Shown: in pieces, positions 1 through 9,914 of the stretch
How the letters are laid out: every line of letters begins with the position of its first letter
How positions within the stretch are numbered: position 1 is the stretch's first letter
Assembly (NCBI GenBank): GCA_917880885.1
Contig: OU862917.1
Location: 29,934,104 to 29,998,103, forward strand
DNA from: Limnephilus marmoratus
Lineage: Eukaryota > Arthropoda > Insecta > Trichoptera > Limnephilidae
Reading direction: 5' to 3'
DNA: 64,000 nt
Position numbers and translations under genes: made by a program
The notes under the pieces: generated by a model
What the model was told of the DNA's origin: nothing
Databases searched by the model: none
Seen by the model: only the letters and a program-made list of their open reading frames with translations

Positions 1-1070
1 TTTAAATGCTTCATTTCGACATTTTTGTCGAAATATTTTGGCTCGCGCATTGAATTAACTAAAATAAAATGAAAATAGTTTATATCATACTTCTTTACAT
101 ACAAATGGATTCAAAAGTTAGTCATGCAAGACAGCTGCCAGGTAATTTCCGCTCTTCCTTGATTTAGTTTCAAAGTCTTTCATACAAAATCGCACTAATG
201 CTTTTGTCCAGGTTTTTTAGGTTCATGTATTTCAATAATATCTCCTTTCCAAGCCAACTTCAGCAATCTTTTTCTTTTTTTAACGCTTTCTACGATGCCT
301 TAAGTCAAAACGGCACAAATTATTTGTAGATATACATGCCTCTTCAGTCGATGGAAATTGCTAGCTTTAATGGTCGGCCGTAGCAGAAGGAGATCTCTCG
401 AGTACCAATGCAGGTACTTTAACAAATTTGTTGAAAATGAAACTGACGAAAAAGTTCAGATGCCATCCCAATTCGAGATGTATTGGGACTGTTGGAAGGA
501 CAAAAGGAAGAAGATGGTTGGAAGCACGTGACTTAAATCTAATGTAATTACACATTTAAGCACACCAAACGCCATCTCAAGTGATGTTACTATTCGAATG
601 GTGACCTCTTAGCAGGGAGACACCAAGAGCATCTCTCACTCTGGAATGTGACTCAATACGGCACATTTGGGTGTCTGACCACTGAAGGGTTAAAGAGTTT
701 ATTGTTTCTCAAAGTTAAAATCCCTTCCAATTAAACATTTATTGAAAATGATTTGCTGGGGAGACTGATCCCAAAAGGAAATTGAGTTTCACTGAAAGAG
801 TGTTCTGTTGAATCTCTAAATCAAATAAATGTGGAGCAGCAGGAAATCGATGAACGTTTGATCTTAGAAGCAAATATTAATATAGATTCATTTCGTGTAA
901 ATACAGAATTAATAAGGTTGGATATTAGTTATAAAATCTAACCATTTTTGAAAAACGTTGATTGAAAAATCATGCGAGTATGAAACATCGAAATACATTT
1001 ACCACTTTAATATAATCTGATAAAACGAGAAGGCACTGATTTAATAAAATAGAATCTTGTGCGTTGTGTT
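1..1070. other. Unassigned AT-rich DNA
   Basis: I see no convincing gene or repeat here. Short open frames occur (for example 367-555 on the minus strand) but lack a recognisable domain and have the composition of chance frames. Confidence 0.5.
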
Positions 1071-1140
1071 CAATTTGGTAGGCGGGTGTGGGTACCGCCG
1101 CCCCGGGAACCATTTATTGGATAACAAACACCTCTGACAA

Positions 1141-1404
1141 AGAGTTTCGCTACGTTTAGCAGTGGCTGAGTGGGCATCCGGTTTAGTGGCTGAGTGACCG
1201 GTCAGTGGCTGAGTAGGCAACGCATTTGGGTCCCACCCGGGCGTCGCGAGTTCGATTCCTCGGCTGGCTCGACACAAGCAACATTTTCCACTTAGTGTGG
1301 TGGTGGTAGGAGATTTTTTAACGTTGTTGGGTTATTCGTAACCAGGGAATGTTTGTAATTATTTTCAAAAGAAAGAGAAAAGAAGAGTGCCCGATTTCAT
1401 ACGG
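1141..1404 (+). repeat. SINE-B, tRNA-derived, with triplicated A-box region
   Basis: A tRNA-like head carries a B-box-like 'gagttcgattcct' at 1248-1260 and A-box-like 'agtggctgagt' repeated three times at about 1161, 1185 and 1204. The last copy has the right spacing to the B box for a Pol III promoter. The tail is not clearly bounded; about 1404 is where SINE-A sequence resumes. It sits inside a SINE-A copy. Confidence 0.5.
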
Positions 1405-1479
1405 TGTGGTTAGTCGGGGTCTTGATGGCAGTTGCCTCTGCCCACCTACTGCGGATCTGGGAGTCTGAATCTGTACTTT

Positions 1480-2036
1480 TTATTTTTTTTATTTAGTAAC
1501 TATATATATAATATTTTTTACATTTTTATATGAAACATGTTAGTTAGATGTATATATAAAATAGAAAATATATTCGTAGTCCTCCTCACTAGGAGATCCT
1601 GTGCTGAGGGGACTATGCTTTGGATAAGTTTTTCAGCGACTTCTATGGTTTAACTTCATTGTTTGGATAAGGTTTTCCAGAAACTTCTATGACGATGTTT
1701 TAAGTATACTAGTAAGTTCATTTTCCGGTAGTTCCTTAAGCCAACGTTTAATGTCCTTAATATAGCTATTTTTTGTTTTAATTTGTTTGATACTAAGTGG
1801 GAGTTTGTTATATAACTTTACTGCTAATAATTCAGAACGTCTTTGACCAAATGAAGAGTTACACTTTGGTATATTAAGTATGTCTGTTTGTTTGGCTCTG
1901 GTTTTATGAGCACGTGAGGTGTCTGCCTCTTAATCATTTTTGTGGTGATGTACTAGAATGTTTTTGGCATAGATTTTCTGTATATAATTTTTAAACATAT
2001 ATCTTATATATGTTTAAAAATTTCTGGTGTTGACGT
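1480..2036 (-). pseudogene. LINE 3' fragment: C-terminus of a reverse transcriptase ORF
   Basis: On the minus strand a frame ending with a stop at 1687-1689 reads about 85 residues typical of the C-terminal tail of CR1/Jockey-group LINE ORF2: 'FGQRRSELLAVKLYNKLP' followed by a basic helix and 'KRWLKELPENEL'. An in-frame stop near 1937 and the lack of any RT domain show that it is a 5'-truncated, decayed copy. The ORF was too broken to be called as a long reading frame. It lies between two pieces of a SINE-A copy, so it appears to have inserted there. Clade is not resolved. Confidence 0.55.
1985..2022. repeat. Short perfect palindrome
   Basis: Arms 'aatttttaaacatata' and 'tatatgtttaaaaatt' flank a 5-nt centre. 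It lies at the 5' edge of the LINE fragment, next to resumed SINE-A sequence. Confidence 0.6.
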
Positions 2037-2164
2037 CAAAGTTTGAGGGAGACCTTTTGATTTCTCCAGCAGGACTCTCTCGGAACCGCCTTGTACCGCA
2101 ATGGGCAGGGAAGGATTCATACGTCCGTCACTTCTGAACACTGTGATCCCCAGATGCCTACCCT

Positions 2165-2412
2165 TGGTGTAAGTCTAAGTTTAAGTGTCATATGTTGAAG
2201 TCCCGTGAACATTGTAGGGCCCGGGGACCCGCGAACCATTTTGTATTTAGGTTCTTGATTTTGATAAACATGCTAGAAAGAGATGGTTTTGGTCGGCAGA
2301 AAGAATACAGAGAAAAGGTAACCCAAAAGGTCGAAATTCGATTGAACGAACAGGGCCGCACCGAATCCTCCACTCGGTCAAGGAGGATTTTGAAATAAAT
2401 AGCGTTGGTACC
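2165..2412. other. Unidentified insertion within SINE-A
   Basis: This segment separates two consecutive SINE-A blocks and is absent from the other SINE-A copies. It has open frames on both strands (2192-2398 plus, 2188-2373 minus), but neither resembles a known domain. It may be an insertion or copy-specific sequence. Confidence 0.35.
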
Positions 2413-2480
2413 ACATGCCTATTTCCTTCTCAGAACTTCCTCTATCGTAAAAAAATACCCTCCACACAGCATCCCGTCGT

Positions 2481-3104
2481 AAAAAGTCATCACAGGTCGA
2501 AAAAAAATGACATTTTCTTAATTTTTTAAAGTGATAATTTGAATTCAAAACATTGCCGAAAGCTTAAGTATACCCCACACCTATTATTACGTCGTAATGC
2601 TAGTATTAAAATAATCACTCTCATAAGGGCCGCATGAATATTTCGTCGGCTTAGGAACGGCGTATTGATTTTCCCGCTTAGGGTTAACCCCGTTATATTA
2701 AGGTTTATACAAAACGTTAAGTTCTGTCCCTCCGGCCGCCTTCAGGTAAACCACCGGCTTTATCCCGAAACATATTATTACGGAGACCCCGGGGCGGGCC
2801 CGAGAGTCCCGGCGAAGGACCGTTTGATACCCTTATTAGTGAATTTAAGAAATGCTGAATAAAGTTTTTGCCCTGAGAGAAAGGCTGATGATGAGGTCTG
2901 CAAAATATTCCACATACTTGATGAATAATATTATAAACACCATTGAAAATAACGTGTCGTGTCGGCAATGTCGGCATATATTTAACCATCTGGTATGTAT
3001 CGGTCATCCGGTGTCACTCTGCAACCGGTTTGCGATGTGAAAGAAGAAACTATATTGATTAGTTCGTCCCTTCTTAGGAACACAATATTAAATCATGGCA
3101 AATA
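2481..3104. other. Unassigned segment, locally GC-rich
   Basis: About 2640-2830 is clearly richer in G and C than its surroundings. I recognise no domain in any of the short frames on either strand and no repeat partner elsewhere in the window. Confidence 0.4.
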
Positions 3105-3458
3105 CTATACGACCGCCGTTATCTAGGGGTAAGGCTCTTGATTCACAACCCGAAGGCCGCGGATCGAATCTCCGAATTTCATTTGATTAATTTTGGTTAT
3201 TTCACAATTAATTCATTTAAATAATATATAGTCTTGTAGAAAATACTCTCAGTAACGCTTTGGCGCAAGACCACCATTCAGAATTGAAACGTTGTTTGAA
3301 ATGGCTTTAATGACCAGATCTGAATAGCCCGGTACTTCTCCACCTTCCTCTTCCAAAACTCCTTCCCCTCCCCATAACCTTCGGCCTCACACTGGCTCCA
3401 GATGGGAGCAGCTGGGACTCTTGTGAGGTATTTACTTAAAAAAATTAAAAAAATTAAA
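3105..3458 (+). repeat. SINE-C copy (tRNA-derived)
   Basis: The head resembles a tRNA: an A-box-like 'tctaggggtaaggctcttg' and a B-box-like 'ggatcgaatctccg'. It is followed by the family body ('atttcacaattaat', 'agatactctcagtat'-like block, 'agaccaccattcagaa', 'cttccccaccttcctctt'-like block) and the 3' end 'ggagcagctgggactcttgtgaggtatt' in pieces, ending in an A-rich tail. Some body sequence is missing before 'actggctccag'. SINE-A follows immediately. Confidence 0.7.
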
Positions 3459-3815
3459 ACCATTTGTTGGACTCTGCCATAGGTCACCGCAAGCGCTTCG
3501 CTACTTTTGGTGACTCGATGCCGGGGTTGATGGGGGTGGGTTTTGTTCAGGTCTTGGTGGCGGATGCGCCTGCCCGTCAGCTGTGTAGCGGGCCGGATCG
3601 GGAGAGGCCGTTTGAAGGTGACCTTTTCACTTCTGTAGCTGTAATCGCACGATCCATCGCCTTGCACAGCAGGGGGAGGGAATTGATTCATACTTCCATC
3701 TCTGCTGGATACGCCAGGTTCCTACCCGCACCTCGTACTCTTTTCCTTCCCAGAACTTCTTCTTCTTTCTTTCCTTAAAACTAACCTCCACAGTCCTCAC
3801 GGCATCCCCATATAT
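3459..3815 (+). repeat. SINE-A copy, 5' truncated
   Basis: It starts within the 'catttattgg' block and runs through the 'ggtcttgg.ggcggatgcg', 'gattcatac' and 'cctccac' blocks shared with the other SINE-A copies. The 3' hairpin typical of the family is degraded. The frames here (3278-3691 minus, 3464-3778 plus) only reflect the GC-rich repeat. Confidence 0.75.
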
Positions 3816-4369
3816 GAGTGTGTGTATTTATACTAACAGAGCAGTTGAGACGTTTTTTTTATTTTATTTACAGCTATTTAAAATTATTTTTATCGCACTT
3901 TTATTCAATTACGCCATAAGTGCAATACAATTAAAAATGAATTAAAAAATATCGTTTTTCCTTTCAACAATTTCATTTTATTTTTATGTTCCTTTAGATA
4001 AATTGTCTAATTACAAAGCGCATTCAAAGTACTTTTTTGGATGACTGAATAAAAATTAACAATTTTATTACAGATCTGTGTTAAAAGCGCCCGACCTTCG
4101 TTCAGTACCAGGAACCTAAAAGCGAATAGGAAGTACCTTTAGTGGTGAACAGTAAATAACGTTTTAGATAATCAAATGAAGTAAGGTCAGAAGGTTTTTA
4201 ACATATTAATTAAAATGTTTTAATATTGATACCGGGTTCCCCGGAAGTCTATGTATGTTTACTTTGTTAATGAAACAATGCTCTTACAAAGGTTAGCTTC
4301 CACATTTGGAATAAAATCGACTATGTAACGGAATCGCAATTTTTAAATTAATTTATTCCATTTGATTGA
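3816..4369. other. Unassigned AT-rich DNA
   Basis: No gene or repeat recognised. The right part may include the distal 3' end of the LINE-I element, whose boundary is uncertain. Confidence 0.4.
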
Positions 4370-4590
4370 GTTTTTACATAAAATTACATAAAATTTATAA
4401 TACATTACTCCCTATGAGTTTAATAAAACTCATTTCGGGAAGGACAACATTATACATCTAAAGGAAAATTATTTTTACATAGGAACACGGAAATCAATGA
4501 ACAATACATAGATTTTTAAATGGACTAGACACACTTGATACAGGTAATTGAAGAATATATAAGAGTTACAAAGGAAGACAGATAACTTCG

Positions 4591-7476
4591 TCACTGGTTA
4601 ATAAAGTTGCTGAGAAAATATCCTTTTAGAGCCTTTGCCAATATTCTTTTGTTTGACTCTGGTAGTTTTAGGACATTAGGCAAAGCGTTGTATTGCGTAT
4701 GTGCGATGTATTGTAAGGAGTTAATTCCAAATTTAGTTGTGTGTGTAGATGACGATAGGTGTATTTGATTTTGTGATCGTGTTTTGTGCTGGTGTATATC
4801 GGAATTAAAGGCTGGTTTAGTGTTGGTTTGTGACGAGTGTTGAATTATTTGTAGGATGGCAGTGGTGATGCTATATTTTGGCAGAATGGTAAAGGGAAGA
4901 ATTTGTGTCAGTGAGTATATGTCTTTGACATGCGTATCCCATGGTAGATGGTATATATTTCTTATGGCTCTATTTTGGATTACTTGTATTTCAGATATTT
5001 GTTTCTTAGTAATGGTGCCCCAGATACTAACCAGATAACTTAGGTGAGAGTGGATCAGAGCATAATATGTGGCACGCAGTAAAGCTGTGGGGAGCACATC
5101 TTGAAGTCGATAAAGTACACCAGTTATCGAGGAAATTTTGGATTTAACATATTCAACATGGGAGTTCCACGATAGGTTAGAATCTATGAATAACCCTAAA
5201 TATTTCGTTACTTGTACATTTTGGAGCTTTTCATTTCCAAGAGTAATATTCATTGTCATGTAATCTTTTTTCCCGAAAGTGAGGTAGTGAGTTTTTTTGA
5301 CATTGAGGCTTAATTTATTTATCCGCAACCATTTAGCTAGCTTTGCGAGATCTTTATTCATTAGAGATTCAAGTTCCCTCAGATTTTTACAACGATAATA
5401 AATCACAGTATCATCAGCGTAAAGTTGAAGTTTTCCCAAGATGCCGCATTTAGTTAGATCATTGATGTATAGTAAGAAAAGTAGGGGTCCTAGAATCGAG
5501 CCTTGTGGCACTCCACATGTGATTTTTCCAAAGCCGCTTAGGCTCCCTTCGATGTCGACAAGGCAATATCTATCAGATAGGTAACTTCGGAGGAGCTTTA
5601 AAGATTTTCCGACTATACCCAAATGTTCCATTTTTTGTAGGAGTATTTCATGATCTACTGTATCAAAGGCTTTTTTTAGATCTATAAAAATAGCTGCTAC
5701 ATATTCGCCCTGGTCTATGTACTGCTGAATGTTCGAGATGAAATCGAAGGTGGCACATTGGGTACTGGAGTTTTTTCGAAAGCCATATTGCTGTGGTGTT
5801 AGGATATTGTTGTTAGAGATATATTTTAGAGGTCTATCCTTGATAATAGTCTCGAACACCTTTGAAAATACTGATAAAACCGATATTGGGCGATAGTTAG
5901 AAATACATTTTTTGCAGCCTTCTTTATAAATTGGTATAATTTTTGCTAGCTTTAATTGATTTGGGAATACTCCCGAGCCTATAGAGGAATTGATAAGTTG
6001 CACTAGGTGCTCAGCTAGTTCTTCTTTACAGGTTTTCAGGATGTACGGGGTTACTCCATCGATACCTGCCGCTGCATTCGACTTAAGTTTCGAGATGATC
6101 CTTAATACCTCAGCCTTATTTGTCCTAGCTTGACTTGCCTTTGGTTCTACATATATAGTATTACAGTCATCCGGGAATGATGGAATGGCAGCTGCCAACT
6201 TTTCTCCAACTGATAAGAAAAATTCATTAAATGCTGAAGCTATTTCACTGGGTCCCCTAAGCTCACAATTATTTACGATGAGAGATTCAATGGTATTGGA
6301 GGGTTTATGTGCACGGTTAGATAAAATTGAGTTAATGGTTTTCCAAGTTTTTCTAGGGTTATTCAGGTTTTGTTGAAGGCTATTGGCATAATATTTGTTT
6401 TTCAAACTTCTCCTATAATTAGTTATTAAGTTTCTCAGTTTATTTTTATGGACTACAAGAGACATATTTCCTGGGTCTTGTTTCCACTGCTTGTGAAGCT
6501 GGTTTCTTTCTTTGATCAGCGAATTCAGTTTAGAATCGAACCACGGTGTATTTAAATGTTGTCGATTAGCTATTTTCACTTTAGGTGTCGTTTTACCTGC
6601 TTCTATTGCATTTTTGACATAATCGTTAAAACCTTTATAACTGTCTTCTTGTTTGGTTGATTTGATGGTAAATTTGTTAGCTGCAAGATAAGATTTTACT
6701 GCCATATTGTTGATGATAGGTTTTGTAAGGCGTGGCTTGTTCCTATTATTAGACCATTTTTTTAGGTTATTCTTGAAATCAATAATAAGAATGTTATGGT
6801 CACTAAGTGAGTCATCTATGTTCGATATGGTAATTGGAATGTTTAGTCTATTTGATATGATGTGATCTATGAGGGTGCTGCTTGTGTTAGTGACTCTAGT
6901 GGGAAATGATTTGTTTTGTATTGAGAAATTGTATGTTTCTAAGGTGTTGAGGTAATTTAAAGAAGAGGATGTGTTTATGGTAGTGTCAATATTAAAGTCT
7001 CCGAGTATTAATGTATCTTGTCTGCTTTTGTCTAGTATTTTTTCCAAATGTGTCAGGAAATCGTGTATATTAGGGTTGGGTTTCCGATAGATGGCATAAA
7101 TGTTAACCGGTTTCCTATCCTTGCTACATACACTTATACCTAAAAATGAATTTTCGTTGGAAAATTTATCAATGATGGAGAACTTCATAGAATCCAGTAC
7201 ATATATGGCTACACCACCTCCTGCCTCCTTGGGGCGAGAGGCAAACGCACAATTGTAGCCTTTTAATTCAAAAAACTTTTCTTCTCCAACATCAAGCCAT
7301 GTTTCAGTGATGACAAGGACATGAACAATATCGCGTAATCCTCTGAGTTTTTCTTCAATTTCATCAAGTTTATTCCGGATGCTTCTCGCGTTCATGTACA
7401 TTATTCGAAGACAGCTATTCACAGGAGTATACTCATCGATAGTTAAGCACTTGCGTTCGTGTCTATTACACTCCAT
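4591..7476 (-). CDS. LINE-I ORF2: APE-type endonuclease and reverse transcriptase
   Basis: This 961-residue protein would nick target DNA and copy the element's RNA at the nick (target-primed reverse transcription) in the nucleus. The N-terminal third is an apurinic-endonuclease-like domain: 'MNARS' near residue 26, 'ITETW', 'GDFNID' at 159-164 and 'SDHN' at 225-228, with catalytic Asn, Glu, Asp and His in place. The RT domain follows: 'FIDLKKAFD', 'GVPQGS' from 655 and the catalytic 'YADD' at 686-689. The C-terminal region ends without a recognisable RNase H. The start codon lies inside the ORF1 coding end ('atggagtgtaa' holds both the ORF2 ATG and the ORF1 stop), suggesting termination-reinitiation. 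Family features place it in the Jockey/CR1 group; the exact clade is unresolved. Confidence 0.92.
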   Translation of the reverse strand: MECNRHERKCLTIDEYTPVNSCLRIMYMNARSIRNKLDEIEEKLRGLRDIVHVLVITETWLDVGEEKFFELKGYNCAFASRPKEAGGGVAIYVLDSMKFSIIDKFSNENSFLGISVCSKDRKPVNIYAIYRKPNPNIHDFLTHLEKILDKSRQDTLILGDFNIDTTINTSSSLNYLNTLETYNFSIQNKSFPTRVTNTSSTLIDHIISNRLNIPITISNIDDSLSDHNILIIDFKNNLKKWSNNRNKPRLTKPIINNMAVKSYLAANKFTIKSTKQEDSYKGFNDYVKNAIEAGKTTPKVKIANRQHLNTPWFDSKLNSLIKERNQLHKQWKQDPGNMSLVVHKNKLRNLITNYRRSLKNKYYANSLQQNLNNPRKTWKTINSILSNRAHKPSNTIESLIVNNCELRGPSEIASAFNEFFLSVGEKLAAAIPSFPDDCNTIYVEPKASQARTNKAEVLRIISKLKSNAAAGIDGVTPYILKTCKEELAEHLVQLINSSIGSGVFPNQLKLAKIIPIYKEGCKKCISNYRPISVLSVFSKVFETIIKDRPLKYISNNNILTPQQYGFRKNSSTQCATFDFISNIQQYIDQGEYVAAIFIDLKKAFDTVDHEILLQKMEHLGIVGKSLKLLRSYLSDRYCLVDIEGSLSGFGKITCGVPQGSILGPLLFLLYINDLTKCGILGKLQLYADDTVIYYRCKNLRELESLMNKDLAKLAKWLRINKLSLNVKKTHYLTFGKKDYMTMNITLGNEKLQNVQVTKYLGLFIDSNLSWNSHVEYVKSKISSITGVLYRLQDVLPTALLRATYYALIHSHLSYLVSIWGTITKKQISEIQVIQNRAIRNIYHLPWDTHVKDIYSLTQILPFTILPKYSITTAILQIIQHSSQTNTKPAFNSDIHQHKTRSQNQIHLSSSTHTTKFGINSLQYIAHTQYNALPNVLKLPESNKRILAKALKGYFLSNFINQ

Positions 7477-8800
7477 AGTCTATTGTAGCTAGGTCCTTTT
7501 TTAGTGCAGCTTTGTACGCAGGGCAGTTGTCCCTGTCTCCAGTCGAATGCGCAGCGGGCTTTCCAAATCTAGTGCACGTAGCGCAGACTGGTTTGGCCGC
7601 AGTATTAGGACAGGATTCGGTAGCATGGTTCTCTTCAGGACAGTGTCCACATCTAAGAGTGTCTCTGCAGTATTTGTAAGAGTGTCCAATCATTTGGCAC
7701 TTAGTACATACGGTGAGTCCAGTGAAGTCTCTGACACGGCACACGGTCCAGTTGACGAATACCTTCTCCTGTTCCACAAGCAGTTTACTTAATGTAGCGG
7801 GCATCTCATATACGCGATGACAGGTGGTTCCGTTTCGAGCGCCGGCCAGGTGACTCAGCTTACAGGTTGTTATTGCTCCCTCGATGTCCTGTATATTGGG
7901 AACGCTCGTGAGGGCGATCCTCAAGAATTCAGCGTCGTTAAGGTCCCGCGGTACGTTAAAAAATATTAACCTTGGAAGTCTCTTTGTAGGAAGTCGAGCC
8001 TTAAGTGTGCTTGAGTTTAGTGTAAAGCATGGTGCCTTTAATAACTTTTCTTGCTCACCTGTGGTTGCCGTGTTTAAGAGGACACCTTTGTTCCTAATTT
8101 TGCGAATCCCGGTTATCCGAACGCCTAGCTCGGATGGCCGAATTACATCTTGAATCATTTTTTTTGTTCCATCGCTGTCCTTGGTGGCATCTGCATCTGT
8201 TGGGAAGATGCAGATGGCTGGCCTTGGCGCTCCGACGCGATGTCCAGATTGGGTAATCGGTGGGGGTTGGTGATCGACATTTGACACATTTTGTTTTCGC
8301 ACAATATCCGCAAATGACAAGCTAGCCTCCGTTTCCACGGCTACTCTTCTCATCACGGGTCCTAGGTCAGACTCTAGCTGGATGATTTTTTGCTCCAGGT
8401 GCATTTTGTCCTCTTTTTCATGGCGTATTTTGATTTCCGCCATTTTTAATTGAGCAGTTACTGACGCCAAATCAGCACGCATCGTCTCGCGCTCCAACAA
8501 CAATTGAGAAACGGCTCTGAAAACTTCAGAGACATTTCTGGATATCTTCAGTTGCTGCTCCTTGGAGACCTTCGATTGTTTCTCGGCCAAGACTTCTTGA
8601 AGGGCTGTCAGATGAGCTTGCGCTTCATTAAGCACGTCAACTCCAGAAACGCTTGGAAAATTTGTTTCTTTGCTGTCCGAGCAATGAGAAGACGTATCGT
8701 GGTCATCCTCTTCTAAGTCCTCAACAAGAACGCACCTTCCTCCATCTTTCATATTAGGAGACATCGTTATGTCCAGCGGGCGTTTTTTCTGGCGATACAT
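7466..8800 (-). CDS. LINE-I ORF1: gag-like RNA-binding protein with CCHC knuckles
   Basis: This 444-residue protein is expected to bind element RNA and form the ribonucleoprotein that carries ORF2. Residues about 60-150 are rich in heptad-spaced Leu/Glu/Lys and look like a coiled coil. A central part ('GVRITGIRKIRNKGVLL', 'LPRLIFFNVPRDL') resembles the RRM/gag-like segment of insect LINE ORF1 proteins. The C-terminus holds two canonical CX2CX4HX4C zinc knuckles (residues 365-378 and 384-397) and a third, longer-spaced CX2C...H...C at 406-426. It overlaps ORF2 by 11 nt in a different frame. The start at 8800 is the first ATG of the open frame, preceded by a T-rich stretch; an alternative in-frame ATG occurs 12 codons downstream. 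Confidence 0.88.
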   Translation of the reverse strand: MYRQKKRPLDITMSPNMKDGGRCVLVEDLEEDDHDTSSHCSDSKETNFPSVSGVDVLNEAQAHLTALQEVLAEKQSKVSKEQQLKISRNVSEVFRAVSQLLLERETMRADLASVTAQLKMAEIKIRHEKEDKMHLEQKIIQLESDLGPVMRRVAVETEASLSFADIVRKQNVSNVDHQPPPITQSGHRVGAPRPAICIFPTDADATKDSDGTKKMIQDVIRPSELGVRITGIRKIRNKGVLLNTATTGEQEKLLKAPCFTLNSSTLKARLPTKRLPRLIFFNVPRDLNDAEFLRIALTSVPNIQDIEGAITTCKLSHLAGARNGTTCHRVYEMPATLSKLLVEQEKVFVNWTVCRVRDFTGLTVCTKCQMIGHSYKYCRDTLRCGHCPEENHATESCPNTAAKPVCATCTRFGKPAAHSTGDRDNCPAYKAALKKDLATIDYGV

Positions 8801-8974
8801 TACTTACGAATTTTTATTTTATTTTTTTTAAAACACGTACACTTTTTTCCAATTATTATTTTAAAATAGGATGATTAATTTAAATATAATTAGAGAATTA
8901 CTGCGACAAAAATATCTTTTTAATTAAAAAACATTAAAAAAAAAAAGAAAAAAAAATGTATATAAAAAATATAA

Positions 8975-9080
8975 TATAATATTGTTTGTCTGGGGATCGA
9001 ACCGTTCACCTCAGTAAATGACTAAAACGGCCGATTGACACCACTCTACCAACTACGCCAGTTCACAGGTAGGTGCAATC
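8975..9080 (-). repeat. Degenerate tRNA-like sequence (SINE head or tRNA pseudogene)
   Basis: The minus strand reads 'tggcgtagttggtagagtgg' (A-box-like) and 'acggttcgatccccag' (B-box-like) about 40 nt apart. A full cloverleaf does not pair well in the acceptor or T stems, so this is not a functional tRNA. It lies just upstream of LINE-I. Confidence 0.45.
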
Positions 9081-9914
9081 GAGATTTATGACCTATATTA
9101 AGATGTCAATATCGAAAATTATCAATGGAATGTATTTTAACTGTTTTTATTTCACAACTCAAAAACACTGATTATATTTAATTAGCATTTAAAGTCATTT
9201 GCAATTCACTTAATGCTAGGTGTTTCAATTGATGTATATTTTTATTGTTATTATTCACTTGAACTGGCATCCAAAGTGAAGACATATAACTTTGAGATCA
9301 CTTTTAAATCCTTTTTTAAACATTTTCCGTTTGAGTTTCGGTAAAACAGACACATAAGGATAAATCCTACACCGAGTTTTATAAATGTACACAGAAATTT
9401 CAATTAGTTAAACACTTTTATTATGAGTTGTCAAAACTTTACTAGGGAAAAAATATCCTAGCTTCACTAAGTGTCAATTTTTTTAGTAAATTCACTATTT
9501 GAGCATTTCCTGGTAGAATACCGGGAAGACAAACACACCGGGCGATAGTCCGGGAAAAATACTGCACCTCAGCAACGAATTCGTTTTAATTTGCACACTT
9601 TTTCAATGTTATTATTTTTATGAATAGGGAGCTAAGAAATAAGCGACAATTCTTGGAACTAAAATCTCTCTCTCCTTTTTACATAGTTAAAACAAATATT
9701 TTTTGGGAGATCTTTTGAACTTGGGAAGTATGTTCGTATTGTAAGGTGAAAAAAGGGCTGTATTCAGTTGTTGCTAATACAATATTGTCGGTTAGCAGTA
9801 CACAATTGAGTTCTGAAACAAACCCTGATGTACTGCAGTGAGGCATGGAACTGGTGGAGGAATGGCCGCAAAGTAAAAGTGGGGTCCCTTTACCATATGA
9901 GCGTGTATATTGAC
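9081..9914. other. Mostly unassigned; short LINE-IV-like piece near 9826-9872
   Basis: The only recognisable sequence is a ~30-nt match at about 9835 to the 'SEAWNWQRK' coding block of LINE-IV (around 48520). The rest shows no gene or repeat. Confidence 0.4.

Larger units (their letters stand above)
1071..2480 (+). repeat. SINE-A copy broken into four pieces by later insertions
   Basis: Four blocks occur in the order of the SINE-A family consensus: 1071-1140 (the 5' GC-rich start with the 'ggaaccatttattggata' block), about 1405-1465 (the 'gtcttg..ggcg..gtctgccc' block), 2038-2165 (the 'gagggagacctttt' block) and 2413-2480 (the 'ccctccacacagcatccc' block). The gaps hold a tRNA-derived SINE, a LINE C-terminus and an unidentified ~250-bp segment. 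The consensus order comes from comparing the other copies in this window (11462, 16603, 44917, 61412). Confidence 0.65.
4370..8815 (-). mobile_element. LINE-I: apparently intact two-ORF non-LTR retrotransposon
   Basis: On the minus strand two uninterrupted ORFs (gag-like ORF1, then endonuclease/RT ORF2) overlap by 11 nt, the usual layout of Jockey/CR1-superfamily LINEs. The region beyond the ORF2 stop contains a hairpin-forming 'gagttttattaaactc' (minus strand) and a short repeated 'attttatgta' motif at about 4370-4400 that could be the 3' end. The 5' boundary is not seen: a T/A-rich stretch lies just upstream of ORF1. No target-site duplication was found. Both ORFs lack internal stops over 4.2 kb, unlike every other LINE in the window, so this copy is probably young. 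Confidence 0.8.

Noticed and set aside
1041..1277. 78-residue minus-strand ORF
   Set aside because: It reads antisense through SINE-A and SINE-B sequence.
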